Assembly (NCBI RefSeq): GCF_020520285.1
Contig: NZ_CP084742.1
Coordinates: forward strand, 186,001 to 250,000
Direction of reading: 5' to 3'
Source of the DNA: Pseudomonas sp. L5B5
Lineage (GTDB): Bacteria; Pseudomonadota; Gammaproteobacteria; Pseudomonadales; Pseudomonadaceae
Length of the DNA: 64,000 nucleotides
The notes under the pieces are model-generated. The model was given only the letters and a program-made list of their open reading frames with translations, was not told the DNA's origin and searched no databases. Positions 56,949 through 64,000 of the stretch are shown in pieces. Position 1 is the first letter of the stretch. Each line of letters begins with the position of its first letter. Made by a program: the position numbers and the translations under genes.

Positions 56949-57114
56949 TGAAAAGGTTCCTATCGGCTGGGCTGTGGCTTTATCTCATTAAACGCTCTTG
57001 ATGCATACATCGACTGCCACGCCCAGGCTTTGCCAGACGGGGCCTCTGTGCCATGGCAAACGGCGATGGGTTACGCTTGCCAGCCATTTGTTGGGGTTTT
57101 TCCAGGGTATCGGC

Positions 57115-57492
57115 ATGGGGCGATTCGAGGTCTTCAGTGATGGGCAGTCTATCGGTTGGTCCGATCTGGAGTGGGGCGACCCACCGATGGGCGTGGCTTT
57201 CGGGCTCTTTGTTGCAGGCCCTGGCTACCCGTGTATCCAGGGCCAGGTCCGTGCCTTGGCCCAGGAAGACCAGGCGTCTCTCAAGCTGACCGTGCAGGAC
57301 GCTGGCGCTCGGCAGATTCGTGCTGCCGGCGTGTGCCTCTACGACTACTCGGACGATGCCGGAGCCGATGCCATGGAGGTGCATGTGCTGGGCATCGAGT
57401 ACCCGGCCTATGACGAACTCTTTCCCGAGCATGTGCAGGCGTACGAGCGCCAGTTCAGCGCAGGTCATCCACAACAGGGAGTTGAAACATGA
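57115..57492 (+). CDS. Hypothetical protein, 125 residues
   Basis: Chosen start ATG at 57115 (MGRFEVFSDGQSIGWSDLEW). Upstream in-frame text to 56998 looks non-coding. Acidic beta-rich protein, ending FPEHVQAYERQFSAGHPQQG. No family I know. Its TGA overlaps the ATG of the short frame that follows (ATGA). Confidence 0.55.
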   Translation: MGRFEVFSDGQSIGWSDLEWGDPPMGVAFGLFVAGPGYPCIQGQVRALAQEDQASLKLTVQDAGARQIRAAGVCLYDYSDDAGADAMEVHVLGIEYPAYDELFPEHVQAYERQFSAGHPQQGVET

Positions 57493-57581
57493 ATCTGCAT
57501 GACGGTGCAGTGGATTTTCCGCAACTCATCGAGGTACTCGGCAGTAGGCAGGGCAGACGTGCTGGCCGAGGTCGATGGTGA
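57489..57581 (+). pseudogene. Possible AbiEii-like toxin remnant (5' end only)
   Basis: 30 residues, MNLHDGAVDFPQLIEVLGSR, overlapping the gene before it by 4 bases. The opening MNLH-xx-xxFxxLI resembles that of AbiEii nucleotidyltransferase toxins, but the diagnostic VEKDYWVT does not follow. Similarity is short and may be chance. Confidence 0.3.
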
Positions 57582-58048
57582 TATGGAAATGGCCTGGGGC
57601 AGGTGGGGAATTGGCCGGCTGGTGCCCGTCGACAAGAACGGCCTTACTGGCCCGGCGACCTCCACGCAGCAGTGGATACGCCGGCGCGGGCCAGGCCCTG
57701 GTGCGCCGGCAAGCGCCTTCAGTTTAACGGGCCGAGGCCTTCGGTGAAGTTCGCAGGGTCGAGCAATCGCTCCACGCAACAGTTCATAACCTTCCCGGTG
57801 CAGGTGTTCACGATCGATCATGGGATGTGTTTTCCTGCTCACTTGGCCAGCGCATTCTCGGCGCTGGATGCTGCCACGATAGCAGGGCTGCTTGGCAGGA
57901 GGAGACACCCCCGGGTGCAGATGCCTGTACAGAATCTGTCGCCTGGGCCGATCTAGACAATCGAGCGTATGGCCCGGCGTGGCTTCGCTCAGGCAGCCGT
58001 GCGGCATCGATGATGCTGGCGAACAGGAAATGGACTGATAGGTAAATC
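57582..58048. other. Decayed stretch without a clear gene
   Basis: 467 bases. On the minus strand MIDREHLHREGYELLRGAI (from about 57823) resembles the N-terminus of a phytanoyl-CoA/2-oxoglutarate dioxygenase, and GHFHITIDLGQ near 57590 might be its end, but they are in different frames with stops between. If real, it is a badly broken gene. Confidence 0.35.
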
Positions 58049-58483
58049 ATGAACCACCGACAGATCTTGCTGGGAAAACTCGAAGCGCTGGATGCACTGG
58101 ATGAGGAGCATTTGCCGGTCGTTACCCTGGATGAATATTTCCAGGGCAATGACCAGGAACAGTCCATTGCCCCCAATCAGTGGGAGTTTGGGCGTCCGTC
58201 CATTGGTGATATCCATGCACGGTTCAAGGCGCTGGAACTGCGTCCCGATGTGCAGGGCGTCTATGTGGGCCTGCACCAGGATTGGGTCGAGGCACTGGAG
58301 TGCGACGACTGGCCGGCCGCGGAGAACATCCATGTCTATTCCAGCGCGCCACAAGAGGTCGCGCAGCAGTGGATCGAGGGGCTGGAGGCCGATGGTATCG
58401 AAGCGGGCTGGCCCTATGGCAAGCATGCCGGCGCACCCGAGCCAAAGGACGGCTACCACGTCTACACCGTCTACTGGGATTGA
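58049..58483 (+). CDS. Hypothetical cytosolic protein, 144 residues
   Basis: ATG with taggt 6 bases before. Acidic; VTLDEYFQGNDQEQSIAPNQ, then DVQGVYVGLHQDWVEALECD, VYSSAPQEVAQQWIEGLEAD and HVYTVYWD. This seems a conserved Pseudomonas protein, without known function. No signal or membrane segment. Confidence 0.65.
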   Translation: MNHRQILLGKLEALDALDEEHLPVVTLDEYFQGNDQEQSIAPNQWEFGRPSIGDIHARFKALELRPDVQGVYVGLHQDWVEALECDDWPAAENIHVYSSAPQEVAQQWIEGLEADGIEAGWPYGKHAGAPEPKDGYHVYTVYWD

Positions 58484-58756
58484 GTGCAAGGTCCTGTCGG
58501 AGTGGGCGCCGGGCAGGGCGGCACCCGTTGCAAGGGATCAATGGCGCCGCGGACCTGGCCCAACTGGCCAAGGTGCAGCTGGGGTCGACAGGTGATCTTG
58601 CGGCGCATGGCGCAGCAATGGGGCGGCGACCAGGCCCGGAGAGGCATCCTTGATGCCTAGGCCCCCCAACACCTGTTGGAACTGTTCGGTGGCGTGGAGT
58701 GACGAGCCGGCTACCTCACTCCACGCCTGCGCCAGGGCGCGCAGTCCGTGGCAAGC

Positions 58757-59140
58757 TCAGGGTTTGGGCTTGAAGACCAGTGTGATCGGCAACTGCGGTT
58801 GATGGCTCCAGGCCTGGGGGCCGTATTCGGCATTGAAGCTGGGCAGCCAGGCTCGAAGTTCGGTATCGGATGTCCACTCCAGTTGCAGCTGGTCTGCGGA
58901 TTCCAGCCCATCGAACTGCGCCAGGGCGCTGATGAAGGTGTTGCACTTTTCCGATCGACCGGACTCCAGGACGGAGACCTGCAGGCTCTCGCCCCAGGTG
59001 AGGGTGCCCTTTTCGGGGCACTTGCGGATCTCGACGTGATACTTCCCGCTTGGCGATGGCAGGTCGGAAACGAGCTTGTCGGGGCCGCATCCGACCAATA
59101 GCACCGGCAGCAGCAACAGCAGGGCAGGGGTATTTTTCAT
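58757..59140 (-). CDS. Small lipoprotein, 127 residues
   Basis: ATG at 59140 (MKNTPALLLLLPVLLVGCGP), lipobox LVGC. The mature domain (YHVEIRKCPEKGTLTWGESL, then CNTFISALAQFDG) has two Cys likely to be bonded. Longer readings to 59524 contain no signal. Function unknown. Confidence 0.72.
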   Translation of the reverse strand: MKNTPALLLLLPVLLVGCGPDKLVSDLPSPSGKYHVEIRKCPEKGTLTWGESLQVSVLESGRSEKCNTFISALAQFDGLESADQLQLEWTSDTELRAWLPSFNAEYGPQAWSHQPQLPITLVFKPKP

Positions 59141-59309
59141 TGTCTTTCTCTGAGTGCCGGGAGCCTTGGACGGCATGCCGCCAGGGGCCTGGCTTCGGTC
59201 CATGAGGCCTTCATTGTAGAGGCGTGCGGCTGCCTGAGTGAACAGACAGTTTGGCGTTACCGAAGAATGTCTATAGTTCAGAGCATCTCCTAAAAACGGG
59301 AAATCCAGC

Positions 59310-59786
<477 letters not shown>

Positions 59787-59801
59787 CTGCGCAGGCGCCT
59801 T

Positions 59802-60671
59802 TCAAGCCGAAGCGTCATGGCGTCCGAGGACGTTCTCGAGCCAGCCGAAGAACCGCGCCGGTTGCTCGACATGGGCGAGGTGGGACGCCCCGGGCACCAC
59901 ATGGCCTTCGCCCTGGCGCAGGTGCCCGGCATAACGGCGCATGGCCGCCGGAGTGCACTCGTCGTGTTCACCCACCACCAAATAGGTGGGGCACCGGATC
60001 TGTGGCAGCAGGTGGCACAGGTCCAGTTGCGCGAGGGCGCCGTCGCCGAAAAAGTCCACGACTCCCCACATGTGCCGGAACAGCGCGGCGTTGTGCAGGC
60101 GATCGGATTCCTTGATGAACGGCGGCTCTGCATCGAGCCTGAGCATGTGCCTGCGGTTGAAGACTTGCAGGGCCGCGTCGAAGTGCGGGTGTTGGCTGTC
60201 ACCCGCCAGCAGCACCTCGCGCCAGGGGCTGGGCAGGCGCTGCAGGTGCAGGTGGTTGTCGGCATTCCAGTCGGCGGCGCTGATCAGTGGCCCGGCCAGG
60301 ATCAGGCTGGCCAGGCGCTGGTCCCCGCGGCTGGCGTAGGCCGTGACGATGGAGCCGCCCCAGGAACTGCCCAGCAGGTGGAAGCGCTCCAGCCCATGGC
60401 ACTCGACGACAGCGGCGAGCTCGTCGCAGGCCCGTTCCAGGGTCCAGTGGGCCGGGTCGTGGGGGCGGGCCGAATAGCCGCTGTCGAGCTGGTCGTAGTA
60501 GACCAGCGCACGGTCCTTGAGGTGCTCGCTGAAATTCGACAGGTAGAGGTGGTTGGAACCGGGGCCACCATGCACCACCACCAGGGGCAGGCGGTGGGCC
60601 AGGCCGTGCCGGATGGCGGTCCAGATCTGTCCACCGGGTGCGCGAATGTGCTGTTGCTGATCGAAGTACAT
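59802..60671 (-). CDS. Proline iminopeptidase-like alpha/beta hydrolase
   Basis: 289 residues. HGGPGSNHLYLS oxyanion motif, YDQLDSGYSARP, nucleophile elbow GSSWGGS, acid in GEHDECTP and His in GASHLAHVEQP are the marks of the proline iminopeptidase (S33) family. It would release N-terminal proline from small peptides or hydrolyse related amides. No signal, cytosolic. 50 bases downstream of an APC permease gene on the same strand, probably one operon. Confidence 0.88.
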   Translation of the reverse strand: MYFDQQQHIRAPGGQIWTAIRHGLAHRLPLVVVHGGPGSNHLYLSNFSEHLKDRALVYYDQLDSGYSARPHDPAHWTLERACDELAAVVECHGLERFHLLGSSWGGSIVTAYASRGDQRLASLILAGPLISAADWNADNHLHLQRLPSPWREVLLAGDSQHPHFDAALQVFNRRHMLRLDAEPPFIKESDRLHNAALFRHMWGVVDFFGDGALAQLDLCHLLPQIRCPTYLVVGEHDECTPAAMRRYAGHLRQGEGHVVPGASHLAHVEQPARFFGWLENVLGRHDASA

Positions 60672-60720
60672 GCCTTGCTGCCTTGGTCTGGTGAAGGTTG
60701 CGGCGAGGGTGCGCCAGGTG

Positions 60721-62082
60721 TCATTCGTTGAGCGGGATACTGCCTAGCCGACCTTTGCGATACAGGATGAGCGCCAGCAGCAGGCCGATGCACAACCAGC
60801 TGCCGCCGAGCCAGCGCGCGTTGTCGCTCATGCTGGCAAGGGCGGCGACCAGGATCAGGATGCCGGCCAGCGGCGAAACCACATGTTTGAACCAATGCCG
60901 CTCGGGGTGCTTGCGAAAGCGGTAGTAAAGGCTGATGTGCAAGGTGATGTAGGCGAACAGGGCGCCGAAGGTGACCAGTGTCACCAGCAGTTCCACTTCG
61001 TTGGCCGCCACCAGGCCGATCACGGTGGAGACCAGGGCCACGCACAGCACGGCCGTCAGCGGATTGCCCCGTCGGTCCAGGCGTGCCAGCCCGGCCGGAA
61101 AGCGCCCGTCGCGGGCCATGCTGAAGATCAGCCGGGAGGTCGTCATCTGCGAGACGATGGCATTGGCGACCCCCGAAACGGTCCCGGCGACGACGATCAT
61201 GATCGGCTGGAACCAGGCACCGACGATCTCGCTGCTCAGGGTGTAGAAGGCGGTTTCGGCCTGCTCCGTGTCATACCGGGTACCTGGGGCAACGAACAGG
61301 TTGGCAAGGTACACCTGGGCGAAGAACAGCAGGGACACCAGCAACAGCAGCATCAACGTGGCACGGGAGACGGTTCGCCCACCGCCATGGGCTTCTTCGT
61401 TGAGTGCCGAGATCGCGTCGAACCCGACAAAGCTCAGGGCTGCGATTGGAATCGCCGAGAGCACCGCCAGCAGTTCGAAGCGCTGCTCATCCCAGATCGG
61501 CGCAAGCAGGGCAGTGGCGTGGTGGTGCTGAAGCACGCCCCACAGTGACCAGGCGAAGAACACCGCCAGGGTCACCAGCTGTACCAGCAGAAACAGCGTG
61601 TTGACCCGGACAGTCAGCTTGAGGCCGATGATGTTCAGCAGCGCCGGCAGCCAGATGAACACCAGGATCCAGAACCCCCGCGAGCTTTGCGGAAACTGCA
61701 GGACCATGCCGATGGCGGTGAGGATCGACAACAGGGCTGGCAGCAGGAAGTAGTCCAGCAGGATCAACCAGCCGGTAACGAACCCGATGAAGGCGTGGGT
61801 GCTCAGGCTGACGTAGCGATACACCGAGCCGCTGACATTCACCGACTTGGCCATTTCGCTGTAGCTGATGGCACTGAAGGTCATGGCCAGGGCGGCGACG
61901 GCGTAGACCAGGGCCGCCATGCCGCCCGATATCCCGTAGACGATGCCGAACACCGCCGTGGGCGCCAGCGGGCAGAAGTACAGCAACCCGTAGACCAGCA
62001 CATCGGTGAAGGAGAGCCGCCGTATCAGGCGCGATTCGGCGGCGGTGGTGGGCGTGCAGGGCGCTGCGGCAGTGGTGCGCAT
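60721..62082 (-). CDS. APC-superfamily amino acid permease
   Basis: 453 residues, twelve hydrophobic segments. LSFTDVLVYGLLYFCPLAPT at helix 1, GSVYRYVS, and SFVGFDAISALNEEAHGGGR in the helix 6 to 7 area are APC signs. The product probably takes up an amino acid or amine that the iminopeptidase downstream yields or needs. The AraC gene upstream on the same strand may regulate it. Confidence 0.88.
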   Translation of the reverse strand: MRTTAAAPCTPTTAAESRLIRRLSFTDVLVYGLLYFCPLAPTAVFGIVYGISGGMAALVYAVAALAMTFSAISYSEMAKSVNVSGSVYRYVSLSTHAFIGFVTGWLILLDYFLLPALLSILTAIGMVLQFPQSSRGFWILVFIWLPALLNIIGLKLTVRVNTLFLLVQLVTLAVFFAWSLWGVLQHHHATALLAPIWDEQRFELLAVLSAIPIAALSFVGFDAISALNEEAHGGGRTVSRATLMLLLLVSLLFFAQVYLANLFVAPGTRYDTEQAETAFYTLSSEIVGAWFQPIMIVVAGTVSGVANAIVSQMTTSRLIFSMARDGRFPAGLARLDRRGNPLTAVLCVALVSTVIGLVAANEVELLVTLVTFGALFAYITLHISLYYRFRKHPERHWFKHVVSPLAGILILVAALASMSDNARWLGGSWLCIGLLLALILYRKGRLGSIPLNE

Positions 62083-62139
62083 TCGATGGGCTCCTGTCAG
62101 CCGCTCCCGTGCAGCGAGTGGCTTGCCGGGGCGACCGTA

Positions 62140-62268
62140 TTATTGGAATTGGACAGGCAATGAAGCGGGTTCCAGTATCTGGCCCGCGCGCAGGGTCGAG
62201 GTGATCAAGCCGGCCAGCTTTTTGTCTTTTTCGGCCAATTCGATGGCGTGGCAGTCGAACCCGGGCAT
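62140..62268 (-). CDS. Possible small frame of 42 residues
   Basis: MPGFDCHAIELAEKDKKLAG and on to EPASLPVQFQ. It begins 9 bases after the AraC stop. The codons look protein-like, but there is no clear ribosome site. It may be the C-terminal end of a lost enzyme gene. Confidence 0.3.
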   Translation of the reverse strand: MPGFDCHAIELAEKDKKLAGLITSTLRAGQILEPASLPVQFQ

Positions 62269-62277
62269 GGCCGCTGC

Positions 62278-63294
62278 TCAGTCGCGCAGCGACCTGCGAA
62301 AGCGCCCGGGCGAGACGCCGGCCCATTTGCGGTAGGCATGCACGAACGAGGAGGAGGTGGCGAATCCCAGCTGCTGGCTGATGGCGTCCAGTGGCAAGTG
62401 GGTGGCACTCAGCAGCTGGTTGGCCAACTGGTGGCGTGCGTTGTTGTGCAGGTGCTTGAAGCTGACCTTGTGCTCGGCCAGCCGGCGACGAAGGGTGCGC
62501 TCGGAGACATTCAGGGCCTGGGCGACGGTGTGCAGGTCGCTGTAGTGCTGGAGGTCCGACTTGAGCAAGGCCGCCACCTCGCGGGCAACACCGCTGCCGC
62601 CGATGGCCTGCAGGGCCTGCTCCCGCGAGTGGGTCAACCTGAGCATGGCCTGGTAGCTGATCGGGTCCGCCAGGGGTAACCGCCGGGTCAGCAGGGCTGC
62701 GGGCAATTGCAGTGAGTCGCAGGGGCTGGAGAAGTGGATGTCACCACCGAACAGCTGGCGATAGGGCGCTTGTTCGATAGGGGCGGGGTGCTTGAAGTGA
62801 GCGGTAAAAGGCTCGGTGCTCGATTGCAGGCAGTCGCGGATGACCCGCAGGCTGGCGCTGAGGAACACGTCGCTGAAAAAACCGTAGCCTTCGAAGAATC
62901 CATGGCAGTCGTGGCCGACGAAATGCAGTTCGCTGCCTTGCCGGACCATGGCCGGGGCGAACTGGCTGGCCAGCTGGATGGGGAATCGCAGGCCTGCATC
63001 CAGCGCCTCTGCGAGGGTCGGTGCCACCAGCAGGGCATAACCGAGCAGGCCCAGGGTGGAGATCGGCATGGAACTGCCGATGAGCAGGCCCAGGTGCGGC
63101 TCGGGGATGGCTCGGCGGGCGTTGTCGAACACCACCAGTTCCTGCTCCATGGTGATGGCCGCGTCGGGATCGGTTAGGGTGTCCGGCAGCTTCCCTGCGC
63201 CCTGCAGGATCACGGTGTCCGGTACGCCCAGGTCCCGCGTCACGGCCAGGGTCGCCAGCACGCCATGCAGTGATACCGGGCGAACTTCATACAT
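62278..63294 (-). CDS. AraC-family regulator, OruR/ArgR-like with DUF-type N-terminal domain
   Basis: 338 residues. The first 190 form the Arabinose_bd-like domain seen in OruR and related Pseudomonas regulators (GLLIGSSMPISTLGLLGYAL). The C-terminus has the AraC DNA-binding domain LHTVAQALNVSERTLRRRLA and LDAISQQLGFATSSSFVHAY, then GVSPGRFRR. Its place suggests control of the permease and iminopeptidase genes. Confidence 0.9.
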   Translation of the reverse strand: MYEVRPVSLHGVLATLAVTRDLGVPDTVILQGAGKLPDTLTDPDAAITMEQELVVFDNARRAIPEPHLGLLIGSSMPISTLGLLGYALLVAPTLAEALDAGLRFPIQLASQFAPAMVRQGSELHFVGHDCHGFFEGYGFFSDVFLSASLRVIRDCLQSSTEPFTAHFKHPAPIEQAPYRQLFGGDIHFSSPCDSLQLPAALLTRRLPLADPISYQAMLRLTHSREQALQAIGGSGVAREVAALLKSDLQHYSDLHTVAQALNVSERTLRRRLAEHKVSFKHLHNNARHQLANQLLSATHLPLDAISQQLGFATSSSFVHAYRKWAGVSPGRFRRSLRD

Positions 63295-63507
63295 TGAAAC
63301 ACTCCTGTGATCCTGCTGCGGACGTGGCTATCCATCATGCGCGGCGAGTCGAGGAACCGCCAGTACCGGGGGGTGGGCGCCGGGCGCTGACAAGGCTCGC
63401 CAGAGGCTGCTGCAAGGCCCGGTTGGCGTGGGGCTTGAGCGATTGTCGTGAGCAGTTGATTGCTCTATCTTTGGCGTCGCTGACTCGGCCTTTGGGTAGT
63501 TGAAATC

Positions 63508-64000
63508 ATGGAAAAGGACGATAACGAAGCCGGCAGTCCTGCCGGACCTGCGCGAGAGGAACAGCCACCTGTTTTCGACGCGCAGCGCGCAATGCTCAAT
63601 GCTACCCCCGACTGCATCAAGGTCCTGACTCCCGAGGGCATTCTCCTGGCCATGAGCGAGGCCGGATGCATTGCCCTGGGAATTGCGGAAGACCAGGTCA
63701 GGGGCACTTCCTGGATACCCTTGCTGCCCCCTGCGACCCATGCCGCCGCCCGTGACGCCCTGGCCGTGGCCGCCACCGGCGAGACCGCCCGGTTTGCGGG
63801 CTACAGCGACGGCTGTGGCCATACGGTCCACTGGGACAACCTGCTGACCCCGGCTGTCGATCCAGCCGGCCGCGTGCATTCCATCGTCTGTGTCTCCCGG
63901 GATGTCACCGAGCAAGTGCTGCTGCAGCGCAAGCTGGACCAGTTGCTGGCCAGTGAGCAGTTGTTGTCGGGGGAGATGGTGCACCGGATCAAGAACCTGT
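63508..64000 (+). CDS. PAS-domain sensor histidine kinase, HWE type, 5' part
   Basis: The gene runs off the window; 164 residues seen. After a polar leader, a PAS domain (MLNATPDCIKVLTPEGILLA, ending VCVSRDVTEQ) is followed by LLASEQLLSGEMVHRIKNL. The His in GEMVHRIKN is the phosphate-accepting His of HWE/HisKA_2 kinases. Cytosolic; no membrane segment so far. The signal sensed is not known. Confidence 0.85.
   Translation, partial: MEKDDNEAGSPAGPAREEQPPVFDAQRAMLNATPDCIKVLTPEGILLAMSEAGCIALGIAEDQVRGTSWIPLLPPATHAAARDALAVAATGETARFAGYSDGCGHTVHWDNLLTPAVDPAGRVHSIVCVSRDVTEQVLLQRKLDQLLASEQLLSGEMVHRIKNL

Noticed and set aside
57465..58007. 180-residue minus-strand frame
   Set aside because: Only a short stretch resembles a dioxygenase; the rest is Arg/Pro/Ser-rich shadow text. 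Mentioned as decayed region only.

Overview
The window is high-GC DNA typical of a fluorescent Pseudomonas. The best clue to the group is the partial enantio-pyochelin operon at the left edge, in the order pchI-E-F-K-C-B-A. PchE has no epimerase insert and PchK stands where pchG would be, the arrangement known from P. protegens (strains Pf-5 and CHA0). Assignment to P. protegens or a close relative is inference; no 16S or housekeeping gene lies in the window.

Layout. (1) 1-14 kb: enantio-pyochelin biosynthesis, seven genes mostly joined by 4-base ATGA overlaps. (2) 14-19.3 kb: an alpha/beta hydrolase, then a second iron system (ECF sigma factor, FecR-type anti-sigma, TonB receptor with STN signalling domain) behind a Fur-like box. 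(3) 19.6-21.8 kb: a zinc-free MDR oxidoreductase, a decayed MFS gene and a lipoprotein. (4) 21.9-29.9 kb: a benzoylformate (mandelate-pathway) module with LysR regulator, mdlC, aromatic-acid MFS transporter, PanE-like reductase, aldehyde dehydrogenase and OprD porin. It would turn benzoylformate into benzaldehyde and then benzoate. (5) 30-38.6 kb: a MalY/PatB enzyme, two polyamine-type periplasmic binding proteins without permeases, an FMN alpha-hydroxyacid dehydrogenase, a class III aminotransferase, and LysR and LuxR regulators.

(6) 39-50 kb is an accreted, decaying genomic island at tRNA-Cys(GCA). The tRNA 3' end and its terminator recur in degenerate form at about 44.4 and 47.6 kb, in the same orientation. 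A perfect 57-bp direct repeat (39102 and 41474) brackets a 2.3-kb segment, and a tyrosine integrase reads only up to the second copy. Cargo includes broken DUF4224, DNA methyltransferase and UmuC genes, IS4, ISL3 and IS3 remnants, AT-rich orphan genes, a choloylglycine-hydrolase-family acylase, an orphan Imm11-like immunity gene and a ProQ/FinO RNA chaperone.

(7) 50-59.8 kb is a patchwork of small genes: hotdog thioesterase, split zinc-ribbon membrane protein, MerR with a divergent SDR enzyme, EamA exporter, several lipoproteins including one broken by a 7-bp tandem duplication, and a CigR-like protein with a GGCAAC repeat. (8) 59.8-64 kb: proline iminopeptidase-like hydrolase, APC permease, AraC regulator and the start of a PAS-HWE sensor kinase cut by the window edge. 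Four copies of an intergenic inverted-repeat family occur in the first 30 kb. I found no CRISPR array and no clearly new multi-gene system; the most unusual structure is the tandem tRNA-Cys island.
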